In this document: piece after piece, positions 50,408 to 58,973 of the stretch | Layout: every line of letters starts with the position of its first letter | Numbering within the stretch: position 1 is the stretch's first letter | NCBI RefSeq assembly: GCF_005155025.1 | Contig: NZ_CP039731.1 | Span: 2,852,001-2,916,000, forward strand | Source: Aquitalea aquatilis | GTDB lineage: Bacteria > Pseudomonadota > Gammaproteobacteria > Burkholderiales > Chromobacteriaceae | Direction of reading: 5' to 3' | Length of the DNA stretch: 64,000 bases | Position numbers and translations under genes: made by a program | Notes under the pieces: generated by a model | What the model was told of the DNA's origin: nothing | Databases searched by the model: none | Seen by the model: the letters and a program-made list of their open reading frames with translations, nothing else

Positions 50408-51716
50408 CTGGTTTCAGTCCATCGCCGAGCGGCGCTGGCCGATTCTTCCCTCTACCTTGCTCGAGGTCAGGGATGCTTGCTCGCGCCACAATGACCTGAT
50501 CAGCTTTACCGAGCTGGCCAATCTTTGCCTGTCCGATCCGCTGCTGCTGTTTGATCTGCTGCGCGTGGTGGGTGGCTCGCGGGCTTTGCAGCGCAATGAA
50601 TCGATTCCGTCGGTCGAGCAGACGCTGATGCTGATGGGGCTGGAAGCGGTGGTACAGCGCTTTGGCAAGCTCAGTGCCATGCAGCCGGTGCCGGACAAGC
50701 TGGATGCCGAGGTGGTCGACGCGGTGGAAGACTGGCTGGGACGCAGCCGGGTGGCGGCACTCATCATCAAGGAATGGCTGTCGATTTCCGGCGAGCACAA
50801 GGTGGAAGACTGCTTTGTCGCCGCGCTGATCTACAATCTGCCCGCCTGCCTCTACCTGATTTACCGTAACCAGCTGCCAGACAAGCCGCTGCTGCAGGAA
50901 GTGGCCGACCACTTCGGCAGCGACTACTCCAAGGTGCTGGAGCAGTTTGTCCAGGCCATGCCACTGCCGGCAGGATTGCTGAATCTGCTGGGGAGCGGTG
51001 CACCGTCAAAACGCAAACAGCTGTTGAAGCTGGCCATGGCTACCGCCAACTCGCTGGAGCAGGGCTGGTGGCGTTCGTCATGGAATGTGGGGCTGGATCT
51101 GGTCGCCAAGCTGATTGGGGCCACGCCGCAGCAGGTTTATCTGGGTGTGGTGCAAGCTTGTGTGACGGTAGCACGGCAGCCGCGTGCCGCTGCCTATACC
51201 TACCCGGCGCGCTCCATTCTGTTGATCGAGGGCGAATACAAGCGGCCGGAGCTGAAAAAAGCTGCGGCACTGACCAGCCCCGACCAGCTGGAGCAAGGCA
51301 TACGCGAATCCATCCGCCATCTGTCCAATGACCTGAAATTCGAGCGGGTACTGTTTTACCGTTACGACCACGACAGCCACAGCCTGCGCCTGAAATACCA
51401 GGTGGGCCTGGCCGAAGGCCACGCGCTACGCAAGCTGCCGCTGGAGCTGGAGCCCGGCAGTTTTCTTGCCCTGCTCACCAGCAAGGCACAAAGCTTTCAT
51501 GCGCCGGAAAGTGTGCGCAACCAGCTGGTGCGCAAGTACGAGGATGATTTTTTCGAACATATCGGAGATAGCGAATTCGCCATCATGAGCCTGTATCTGG
51601 GCCATCGGCTGGCCGGAGTGTTCTATGTCGACAATGGCCGCAGCGGCCGCGACATCGACGACACCAGCTATCACCGCTTCAAGGAACTGGTGGCCAGGCT
51701 GACGCCGCACCATTGA
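50394..51716 (+). CDS. HDOD-GAF signalling protein
   Basis: 440 residues. An N-terminal HDOD domain (about 15-215) shows LPSTLLEVRDACSRHNDLISFTELANL, SVEQTLMLMGLEAV and FVAALIYNLPACLYLIY, without the HD catalytic pair, as expected. The C-terminal half is GAF-like (about 295-435, RVLFYRYDHDSHSLRLKYQVG, GHRLAGVFYVDNGRSG). HDOD proteins often act in cyclic di-GMP or motility control. It overlaps the methyltransferase gene, and its stop precedes the SpoU gene by three bases. Confidence 0.78.
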   Translation: MDLANWFQSIAERRWPILPSTLLEVRDACSRHNDLISFTELANLCLSDPLLLFDLLRVVGGSRALQRNESIPSVEQTLMLMGLEAVVQRFGKLSAMQPVPDKLDAEVVDAVEDWLGRSRVAALIIKEWLSISGEHKVEDCFVAALIYNLPACLYLIYRNQLPDKPLLQEVADHFGSDYSKVLEQFVQAMPLPAGLLNLLGSGAPSKRKQLLKLAMATANSLEQGWWRSSWNVGLDLVAKLIGATPQQVYLGVVQACVTVARQPRAAAYTYPARSILLIEGEYKRPELKKAAALTSPDQLEQGIRESIRHLSNDLKFERVLFYRYDHDSHSLRLKYQVGLAEGHALRKLPLELEPGSFLALLTSKAQSFHAPESVRNQLVRKYEDDFFEHIGDSEFAIMSLYLGHRLAGVFYVDNGRSGRDIDDTSYHRFKELVARLTPHH

Positions 51717-51719
51717 TGC

Positions 51720-52523
51720 ATGCAGTACACCGGTAAAACCATAAGTTCTCCCCATAACGACGAAGTCAAACAGCTGGCGCGGCTGGTACAGAACAGCCGC
51801 GAGCGGCGCAAGCAGGGTCTGATGGTGCTGGAAGGCATTCATCTGACCCAGTCCTGTATCGAGGCCGGCCTGTTGCCGCAGCGTGTCTATGTCAATGCCC
51901 AGGCGCTGGCCCATGCCGAGGTGGCGGCCTTGCTGGCCTCCTTGCCGGCGACTTGTGTGCTGGCCATCCTGCCCGAGCCCATCATGGCCAAGGCCAGTGC
52001 CCTGGCCACGCCGCCCGAGCTGCTGGCCCTGTGTGCCCGGCCACAACCGGCGGCCCCGGCTGCCGATGCGGCGCGGGTGCTGCTGGAGGATATCCAGGAC
52101 CCAGGCAATCTGGGCACCATCCTGCGCTGTGCTGCCGCCTCCGGTGTACGCGAGGTGCTGCTGTCCAAAGGCTGTGTTGATGTCTATTCGCCCAAGGTGC
52201 TGCGTGCTGGCATGGGGGCGCACTTTGTCCTCAGCATTCATGAGCAGGTCGACCTGGAAGACGCCATGCGTGCCTTTGCCGGCCGCAAGCTGGTGACTTA
52301 TCTGGAAGGCAGCAGCTCGCTGTACAGCCAGGACCTGAGCGGTGCCGTGGCGTTGGTGTTTGGCAATGAAGGTGCTGGCGTTTCACCGGCCTTGCTGGCG
52401 CTGGCCGATGCCCGCATCCGCATTCCCATGCCGGGTCATGCCGAGTCGCTGAATGTGGCGATGGCGGCTACTGTCTGTCTGTTTGAACGGGTGCGCCAGC
52501 TGGAGCTGGCCGCAGCCCAGTGA
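51720..52523 (+). CDS. SpoU/TrmH family RNA 2'-O-methyltransferase
   Basis: 267 residues. An N-terminal SpoU substrate-binding domain (LVLEGIHLTQSCIEAGL-like, about 30-100) precedes the knotted SPOUT domain: LLEDIQDPGNLGTILRCAAASG, ALVFGNEGAGVS and PMPGHAESLNVAMAATVC, the three SpoU motifs. It methylates a ribose in tRNA or 23S rRNA; the site cannot be read from sequence. The next gene starts just after its end. Confidence 0.88.
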   Translation: MQYTGKTISSPHNDEVKQLARLVQNSRERRKQGLMVLEGIHLTQSCIEAGLLPQRVYVNAQALAHAEVAALLASLPATCVLAILPEPIMAKASALATPPELLALCARPQPAAPAADAARVLLEDIQDPGNLGTILRCAAASGVREVLLSKGCVDVYSPKVLRAGMGAHFVLSIHEQVDLEDAMRAFAGRKLVTYLEGSSSLYSQDLSGAVALVFGNEGAGVSPALLALADARIRIPMPGHAESLNVAMAATVCLFERVRQLELAAAQ

Positions 52524-52558
52524 TGCGCCTGCCCTTATTTTCACAAGGTGGATTCCCG

Positions 52559-53248
52559 ATGAAACTGTGCTGGAGCCTGACTCTGCTGCTTGGCCTGGCC
52601 GTACCGGCATTGGCGCAGAGCGTGCAAACCGTGGCGGTGGATGTGGGCCATTCCTTGCAGGCCTCCGGTGCACGTAGCGCCAGCGGCCAGACCGAGTTCA
52701 GTTTCAACCGGCGCATGGCCTTGCTACTGGCCGAGCAATTGCGCGAACGCGGTGTCGAGGTGCAGCTGATTGGTGCGGCAGGGGATATCAGGCAGCTGAG
52801 CGAGCGCACACAGCTGGCGCAGGGGCGGCAATTGCTGTTGTCGGTGCATCATGATTCGGTGCAGCCGCAATACCTGTCCGAGGCCGGGCGGTTTCAGGGT
52901 TACTCGCTGTTTATCTCACGCAAGAACCCTTTTGCCGAGTTGAGCCTGGCCTGTGCCCGACAAATTGCGTTGTCGCTGCAGGAGGCGGGAGAGCGACCAA
53001 CCCTGCATCATGCGGAAGCCATTGCCGGCGAAAACCGGCCGCTGGCGGACGCAGCGCTGGGGATTTACTGGTTTGATGATCTGGTGGTGCTGAAAACGGC
53101 GACCCAGCCAGCAGTGCTGGTGGAGCATGGCGTGATCGTCAATCCGGCCGAGGAGGCGCGGCTGGCGCAGCCAGCGGTAACGCTCAAGCTGGCGCGCGCA
53201 GTGGCCGCGGGTGCAGTGCGCTGTCAGCCGGCAGCCGCCACACCATGA
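52559..53248 (+). CDS. N-acetylmuramoyl-L-alanine amidase, Amidase_3
   Basis: 229 residues from the ATG at 52559, which has AAGGTGG upstream and yields a clean signal peptide (LTLLLGLAVPALAQ). Zn ligands of Amidase_3: His in VDVGHSL, Glu in TEFSFNRRMA, His in SVHHDS, and catalytic Glu in LVEHGVI. It cleaves the amide bond between the glycan and stem peptide in the periplasm. The AMIN domain of AmiC is absent, so it is a single-domain enzyme. Confidence 0.88.
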   Translation: MKLCWSLTLLLGLAVPALAQSVQTVAVDVGHSLQASGARSASGQTEFSFNRRMALLLAEQLRERGVEVQLIGAAGDIRQLSERTQLAQGRQLLLSVHHDSVQPQYLSEAGRFQGYSLFISRKNPFAELSLACARQIALSLQEAGERPTLHHAEAIAGENRPLADAALGIYWFDDLVVLKTATQPAVLVEHGVIVNPAEEARLAQPAVTLKLARAVAAGAVRCQPAAATP

Positions 53249-53289
53249 GACAGACCCTGCCGCCGGGAGGCGGGCAGGGTGGGGCACGT

Positions 53290-53664
53290 TTATTGCAGCT
53301 TGCTGTTCATGCAGCCGGCACTCTTGCACTCGCGCTTGCGGTCATTGATGAATTGCAGGCGGTCGATGGTGGTGCGGGTGGCGCAATCCAGATTGACAAA
53401 AAAGCCACGCTGATCGCTGTAGCTGCAGTCATTGTTGCGCTGACGAATCCAGGCCAGCTGGCCGTTTTTCAATTGTTTTCTGCCGTCGGCATCCAGTAGC
53501 TTGGCCAGTTCGCCATAGCTCTCGTTCAGGTCTTTGTCCGCCTGGCTGTAGACCTTGTTCAGGCAGTACAGGCCGTCAAAATCATTCTTGGGTTTGTCGC
53601 AGGCCGAATTGGCCAGGGCACTGGCACTCAAGGCCAGCAAAATCAGGCTCAGACAGATTTTCAT
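53290..53664 (-). CDS. LprI-like DUF1311 periplasmic protein
   Basis: 124 residues from ATG 53664, which gives a signal peptide (MKICLSLILLALSASALANS). The mature part has six cysteines and the DUF1311 pattern (YSQADKDLNESYGELAKLL, QLAWIRQRNNDC). The family includes lysozyme inhibitor LprI. It is convergent with the amidase gene, so a role in limiting wall enzymes is conceivable but unproven. Confidence 0.75.
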   Translation of the reverse strand: MKICLSLILLALSASALANSACDKPKNDFDGLYCLNKVYSQADKDLNESYGELAKLLDADGRKQLKNGQLAWIRQRNNDCSYSDQRGFFVNLDCATRTTIDRLQFINDRKRECKSAGCMNSKLQ

Positions 53665-53707
53665 CGTGTTCTCCAGAGGGTTGTGCGGCAAGTTCATCAG
53701 GTCTGCA

Positions 53708-54940
53708 TTACGCTTTGTCGGGCAGGCCAAGTGCCATCCGGGCGCTGGCGATGGCCTGACTGCGGGCGCTATCGACAGCGGCGGCGATCTGCCCTGGGTC
53801 GCTGCAGGCCTTGGCAATGCTGCCGGCATTCACTGATAGTGCCGCCGTCAGTAGTTGCTCCAGCCAGCCGGCTTGCGGATAGGGATCGGTCTCAAAATGC
53901 AGCCGGCCACGGGCGTCGGCCACGCCAGCGGCCAGCATCTGGCGGAAGCGCTCTGGCCGGCGCAGGGCGTCGCAATCCTTGAACAGGCGCAGGATGGTGC
54001 TCGGTTTCATCTGTGCGGTGCCATGCACCTTGGTGTGGTTTAGCACGGTAATGCGCGCCAGGTCGCGACATTCGGCTGGCACGCGCAAGCGTGTACATAG
54101 TGCCAGCAAGGGTTTTTCGCCCCGGGCTTCGTGTCCGATATGCCGCGGCAGGATGTCGGCCGGGGTCAGCGCCTTGCCCAGGTCATGGGTGAGTGCGGCA
54201 AAACGTACGGCCAGTGGCTGCTGCATGTGGGCTGCCATGTCGATCACGCGCATCACGTGGTCGCCGGTGTCGATTTCCGGGTGGTAGTCGGCGCGCTGCG
54301 GCACGCCGAACAGGGCGTCCACTTCCGGCAGAATGCGTTGCAGCGCACCGCATTCACGCAAGATCAGGAAAAAGCGTGAAGGCTTGTCTTCCTGCAAGGC
54401 CTTGGCCATTTCCTGCCACACCCGCTCGGCCACCAGCGCATCCACTTCGCCGGCGGCCACCATGTTCTGCATCAGCTGCATGGTTTCCGGGGCAACGCTA
54501 AAACCGAAACGGGCGGCGAAGCGGGCCAGCCGCAAAATGCGCACCGGGTCTTCGGCAAAGGCCGGGCTGACATGGCGCAGCACGCCGGCCTGCAGGTCTT
54601 GCTGGCCGTGGTAGGGGTCGATCAACTGCCCCTGATCGTCCTGGGCGATGGCATTGATGGTGAGGTCGCGCCGCGCCAGGTCCTGTTCCAGCGTGACGCT
54701 TTCATCGGCATGGAAGGCAAAGCCGTGATAGCCCTTGCCGGTTTTGCGCTCGGTGCGGGCCAGCGCGTATTCCTCGTGGCTGTGCGGATGCAGGAAAACC
54801 GGAAAATCCTTGCCTACCGGTTTATAGCCCTGTTGCAGCATGCTTTCGACACTGGCACCCACCACCACCCAGTCCCTGTCCTTGACCGGCAGGCCAAGCA
54901 GACGGTCGCGCACGGCGCCGCCGACAATATAGACCTGCAT
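53708..54940 (-). CDS. cca: CCA-adding tRNA nucleotidyltransferase
   Basis: 410 residues. The nucleotidyltransferase head has YIVGGAVRDRLLGLPVKDRDWVVVG with the metal-binding Asp pair; DLARRDLTINAIAQD is the C-terminal part of that domain. A helical RNA-binding region follows, and an HD domain (AALTHDLGKAL) gives the phosphohydrolase type as in E. coli. It repairs and matures the CCA end of tRNAs. Its start overlaps the stop codon of the upstream gene by one base. Confidence 0.94.
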   Translation of the reverse strand: MQVYIVGGAVRDRLLGLPVKDRDWVVVGASVESMLQQGYKPVGKDFPVFLHPHSHEEYALARTERKTGKGYHGFAFHADESVTLEQDLARRDLTINAIAQDDQGQLIDPYHGQQDLQAGVLRHVSPAFAEDPVRILRLARFAARFGFSVAPETMQLMQNMVAAGEVDALVAERVWQEMAKALQEDKPSRFFLILRECGALQRILPEVDALFGVPQRADYHPEIDTGDHVMRVIDMAAHMQQPLAVRFAALTHDLGKALTPADILPRHIGHEARGEKPLLALCTRLRVPAECRDLARITVLNHTKVHGTAQMKPSTILRLFKDCDALRRPERFRQMLAAGVADARGRLHFETDPYPQAGWLEQLLTAALSVNAGSIAKACSDPGQIAAAVDSARSQAIASARMALGLPDKA

Positions 54941-55887
54941 CAGCGTGCGGCTTCCCTGCGGTAATCGGCCAGGATGAGGTTGAACTCGTCCTGGCCCAGA
55001 TAGTGGGGGGCCACCACTTCCAGCGGTGTCGGGGCAAAGCCGAGCAGGGCGCTGGGGAAGGGCTGCGGACTGACATTGTCCACGGCCAGCGAGCGCACAT
55101 TGTCGCGGCTCATCAGGGTGGGGCCGGGCAGCAGCTCCATCAGCCCGGCCTGCAGCATGGCCAGGCCTTGTGGCAGGCCGATGACCGGGCGCGCTGTGCC
55201 GCGCAGTCGGCCGACATAGCGCACCAGCTCGGCCAGGGTATAGCTGCGCGGGCCGGTCAGGTCGAGGCTGTGGCCTACGGTGTGCGGGTTTCGCAGGCAG
55301 GCGACCACGGCGCGTGCCAGATCATCGGCCCATACCGGGGCAAAGCGGGTGTTGGCACCGGCCAGCGGCAGCATGGGTAGCTTGTCGAGCAGGCCGGCAA
55401 ACAGGGTAAGAAAGCTGTCACCCCGGCCGAATACCACCGAAGGCCGCAAAATGGTCCAGTCCAGTCCGCTTTCCCGCAGTCGCTGCTCGGCGATGCCCTT
55501 AGTTTGCTGGTAGTCGCTGGGCGCATTGACATCGGCTCCCAGTGCGCTGATATGCAGCAGCCGGCGTATCCCCTGCTTGTGGCAACTGGCGATGATCTTG
55601 TCCAGCAACTCGATATGGGCGTGTTCAAAGGCCTTGCGCGTGCCATGCAGGATGCCCACCATGCTGATCACCGTGTCGTGGCCGGCCAGTAGCTGCTGCA
55701 AGGCCAGCGGGTGGTGCACATTGGTGGAAACCACTTCGGTCTTGGGCAGGACAATCAGCGCGGCCTTGTTGCGGTCGCGATTGCGGGTGGCGATGGTCAG
55801 CGCGGCTTCCTGCTCGGCCAGCCGTTCTGCAATATAGCTGCCGATGAAGCCGCTGCCGCCGATCAGGCAGATACGTCGATCTTGCAT
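54940..55887 (-). CDS. NAD(P)-binding NDUFA9/NmrA-like protein
   Basis: 315 residues of the atypical SDR family with the N-terminal ICLIGGSGFIGSYIAERL nucleotide motif and the later LLHISALGA and YQQTKGIAEQRLRESGLDWTILRPSVVFGRGD, which match complex I NDUFA9-like/NAD-dependent epimerase-type proteins. No obvious signal peptide. Substrate unknown. It is translated with cca and follows the transglycosylase gene by 25 bases. Confidence 0.8.
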   Translation of the reverse strand: MQDRRICLIGGSGFIGSYIAERLAEQEAALTIATRNRDRNKAALIVLPKTEVVSTNVHHPLALQQLLAGHDTVISMVGILHGTRKAFEHAHIELLDKIIASCHKQGIRRLLHISALGADVNAPSDYQQTKGIAEQRLRESGLDWTILRPSVVFGRGDSFLTLFAGLLDKLPMLPLAGANTRFAPVWADDLARAVVACLRNPHTVGHSLDLTGPRSYTLAELVRYVGRLRGTARPVIGLPQGLAMLQAGLMELLPGPTLMSRDNVRSLAVDNVSPQPFPSALLGFAPTPLEVVAPHYLGQDEFNLILADYRREAAR

Positions 55888-55912
55888 TGCTTTCTCCTTG
55901 TGCTGCGGTGGT

Positions 55913-57802
55913 TCAGCGTGCCGGAATCGTGCCCATGCGGGTCTTCAGTGAAATGTTGGCATGGCCGAAGGTGCTGGCATAGTAAGCCGCATTGGCCATG
56001 ACCTTCTGCACATAATCACGGGTTTCGCTGAAGGGAATGGTTTCAGCATAGATGGTCCCGTCCAGCGGGCGGCCATCCTGCCAGGCGCGGGCGCGTCCCG
56101 GGCCTGCATTATAGGCGGCGGTGGCCATCACTTCGTTGCCGGACAGGCTGTCACGCACATAGCGCAGATACCAGGTGCCCAGTTGCACATTGGTGTCGAT
56201 GTCGGTGACCGAATAGCTGGTCAGCCCCATTTTCTTCGCTACCCATTTGGCGGTGGCCGGCATCAGCTGCATCAGGCCGGAAGCCCCCACACCAGAGCGG
56301 GCGGCGATGATGAAACGGCTTTCCTGGCGGATCAGGCCATAGACCCAGGCATCGTCCACTTCCAGCTGGCGGGCATAGCGCTGGGTAATGTCGCGATAGG
56401 GCGTGAGATAGCGCAGCGAGTAATCGTGTTCTTCCTTGGTGCGCTCGGCACTGTAAATGGCCATGTCGTAAAACGCTTCGCGGCGGCCGATTTCTGCAGC
56501 GGCCAGCAATTCCATGTCATTGCGGCCGCGCATGGCCCAGCGCCACTCGCGTTGGGCATCGCTGCGCAGTTCCGGTTTGCCCGCACTATTGCTGATGTCC
56601 AGCAAGGCCAGTGCACGCTGGATGGCCGGATTGGCACGCATGGCGCTGATGTCGGCGGCGCTGGGGCCAACCTTGCTGGCGGGAGTGGACAGCACATTGC
56701 CCAATTCTTCCAGTGATAGCAAGGCGTAGTAATGGTGGCCGATGCTGGCCTTGGCAAACAGGGCCGGTGCTTCGCTGCCGCGTCCCAGCTGCTTCAGGCT
56801 GCGGGCGCGCCAGTATTGCCAGGCCGGCTTGCCTGCCACGGCTGCGGGCATGGCGCGGGTGATTTGTTCCAGTTGCGCCCATTGTTCACCGCGCAAGGCT
56901 GCGCGTGCCCACCATTCCCATTGTTCGGCGGTCAATTGCTGCGGGTCGGCCTTGGCATACCATTGCAGCGCCTGTGACATCAGTTGCTTGCGCGCCGACA
57001 GCAAGGCCAGTTGTCCCCAGGCAAAGCCGCTGCGCTCCTTGCTCAGTGAGCCTTCTACCGCCAGCAGACGGCTGACGGCCGCATTGCTGTCGCTACGCGC
57101 CTTGCTGACGATGCCATAGAGGATGGCTTCCTGGCCGCCAGCAGTGGCCGGGCTGGCTGCCGCCGGATTGTTCAGTGCGGCATTGTCCAGCGGCAAATTG
57201 GTGGCATCGGCCAGCTGGCGTGCCTGGCTCAGGTAATTGCCGGCCAGCAGCAGGCGCACCCGGCGCCACAGCCAGTCCTGGGTGAGCAGGCCTTGTCCTG
57301 CGGCGGCGGTCAGCAAGCGGTTACAGCCATCCGCTGCCGGGCGCATCTCAAGAAAACGGTTGAGGTCATCCGGTTTCTTGCCCTGGCGCGCATCCTGCAA
57401 CTGGCCGTAGCAGGTGGATTCTTCATCCCTTGCATCTTCCGGCAGCTTTTTCCATTCGGCGGAGAAGCTGCTCCAGTCTTCACGCTTGCCCAGTTTTTTC
57501 AGCCACTCATTACGGATTTTTTCCGGCATCCAGCCTTCGCGCACGCTATTGAGAAAGCCTACAACCTGGCCGTCGTTGTCGCGATCCAGTGCTTTGAGGG
57601 TCAGCCAATAGGACGGATAGTCATGCAGTGCGTAACTGGCCGGCATGGCGCTGGCGATGGTGGTCAGCTTGCCGAGGTCGTTGCTGCGATAGGCCTCGCG
57701 GGCGGCAAGCAGGTCTTCGTTATTGCCGGCCAGCGCTGGCATGGCGGCGACAAGGGTCAGGGCAAGGCTGAGGGTGCGGAATGTACTGAGCGAACGGGTC
57801 AT
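55913..57802 (-). CDS. slt: Soluble lytic murein transglycosylase (Slt70-like)
   Basis: 629 residues from ATG 57802 with a signal peptide (ALTLVAAMPALAGN). A long alpha-superhelical U-domain (about 25-460) is followed by the SLT domain: Glu494 in LIRQESRFIIAAR, GLMQLMPATAKWVAKK and ATAAYNAGPGRA. It cleaves the MurNAc-GlcNAc bond with 1,6-anhydro product in the periplasm. It heads a transcript with the NDUFA9-like gene and cca. Confidence 0.92.
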   Translation of the reverse strand: MTRSLSTFRTLSLALTLVAAMPALAGNNEDLLAAREAYRSNDLGKLTTIASAMPASYALHDYPSYWLTLKALDRDNDGQVVGFLNSVREGWMPEKIRNEWLKKLGKREDWSSFSAEWKKLPEDARDEESTCYGQLQDARQGKKPDDLNRFLEMRPAADGCNRLLTAAAGQGLLTQDWLWRRVRLLLAGNYLSQARQLADATNLPLDNAALNNPAAASPATAGGQEAILYGIVSKARSDSNAAVSRLLAVEGSLSKERSGFAWGQLALLSARKQLMSQALQWYAKADPQQLTAEQWEWWARAALRGEQWAQLEQITRAMPAAVAGKPAWQYWRARSLKQLGRGSEAPALFAKASIGHHYYALLSLEELGNVLSTPASKVGPSAADISAMRANPAIQRALALLDISNSAGKPELRSDAQREWRWAMRGRNDMELLAAAEIGRREAFYDMAIYSAERTKEEHDYSLRYLTPYRDITQRYARQLEVDDAWVYGLIRQESRFIIAARSGVGASGLMQLMPATAKWVAKKMGLTSYSVTDIDTNVQLGTWYLRYVRDSLSGNEVMATAAYNAGPGRARAWQDGRPLDGTIYAETIPFSETRDYVQKVMANAAYYASTFGHANISLKTRMGTIPAR

Positions 57803-58128
57803 GTAAACAGATTCTCTTGAGGTCGGCCATTCCCGGCAGCTGCCCTTGTCAGGCAGTAGGGTGGGAGTGCGGTGGGGCGGGAGCGGCAGGCTGATTATAC
57901 CCGCTTGGCGCGCCGAGCACATGGCAGGCATTTGTCATGATTGCTGGCGAGAAGTGCCATGGTCGTTGAATCTAAGTAATTTCTTATTATGCGTATCAGG
58001 TCGGCTTGTTATGCTGTTCGACTTGGTTTTCATGATTGGTAAGGTTCGGTGCTGCCTCTACAGTATCGTGATGTGCCGATATGCTGGTAAGGAAGTGATA
58101 GCTTAGGTCATATTTTTGAGGCGGTTAG
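57803..58128. other. Divergent gap between slt and orphan membrane gene
   Basis: 326 bases. A perfect TATAAT on the minus strand at 57894-57899 could be the slt -10, without a clear -35. From about 57960 the sequence becomes markedly AT-richer. No gene is seen. Confidence 0.45.
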
Positions 58129-58905
58129 TTGGCTACGCAGCATATGTACGCCGACAATATTATTGTGGGGTGTTGGATGTATAGTCTGGCCGATCTATTC
58201 TCAATCATGAGTTATCATTTGCATATCATTCTGCAAAACTATATTTTTGTTTTAGCTCATTTCTGTGTCTTGGTATTGTGGTGGCGATATTCGCGAGAGC
58301 GATATTTCCGGCAGAATCAGCAATCCTTCTGCATGAGTCATTCCACCACTTTGGAAAATTATCAGAAGCAGTTGCTAATCGTCATGATCTTGGTTTCACT
58401 GGTATTGTCGCTTATCTTGTATTTTCCCATGCGCGTCATGCTGTTTCTGGGGAGTGATTTTGTATATATAGGTGGTGTGGTCTTGGGTTGGCGGCGTGGC
58501 TGGTCTGTAATGCTGGTTGGCTTGTTATGCCTTATCGGGAGAGTCCTGCTGCAAGGGGATGGTTGGGTTTGGGTGCTTTATGTTGTGCTGGATGTGCTGA
58601 TTTATTATTTGATCGGTAGTATTGTGCGGACGATGTTGCATGTGGATGCAGATATACTCTCTTGGAGTGATATTCTGTTTGTCTGTATTAATAAAATCCT
58701 GGTGAGCATATTTTCTGCAACCTGTTGGTTGCTGTTGATGCAGGATACCTGGTTAAACGGTTTCAATCTTTTATTGTTCAGGCTGGTGGCGTGGCCGCTG
58801 ATTTCTCTGCCGATGATCACTTTGTTGCTGATGTTGTTGCGTGAAGATTATCGACAGTATCGCCAGGCTGTTGCACTTGATGGCAAGTGTACTGTCTCGC
58901 CGTAA
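58129..58905 (+). CDS. Orphan multi-span membrane protein, 5TM-like sensor module
   Basis: 258 residues from TTG 58129 with GAGGCGG just upstream; ATG 58144 is the alternative. About six hydrophobic segments with short loops. The stretch PMRVMLFLGSDFVYIGGVVL to WVWVLYVVLDVLIYYLIGS resembles the 5TM-5TMR_LYT sensor membrane domain of histidine kinases and diguanylate cyclases, but there is no output domain. Composition is visibly AT-richer than its neighbours, suggesting transfer. No specific family is certain. Confidence 0.65.
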   Translation: MATQHMYADNIIVGCWMYSLADLFSIMSYHLHIILQNYIFVLAHFCVLVLWWRYSRERYFRQNQQSFCMSHSTTLENYQKQLLIVMILVSLVLSLILYFPMRVMLFLGSDFVYIGGVVLGWRRGWSVMLVGLLCLIGRVLLQGDGWVWVLYVVLDVLIYYLIGSIVRTMLHVDADILSWSDILFVCINKILVSIFSATCWLLLMQDTWLNGFNLLLFRLVAWPLISLPMITLLLMLLREDYRQYRQAVALDGKCTVSP

Positions 58906-58915
58906 GTGCCAGATA

Positions 58916-58954
58916 AAAAACAAGCCCCACGGTATTGCTGTGGGGCTTGTTTTT
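58916..58954 (+). terminator. Bidirectional terminator between orphan gene and trpE
   Basis: AAAACAAGCCCCAC-GGTATTGCT-GTGGGGCTTGTTTTT hairpin serving both convergent transcripts. Confidence 0.9.
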
Positions 58955-58973
58955 GTCTGCTACCGGGTGCTGC

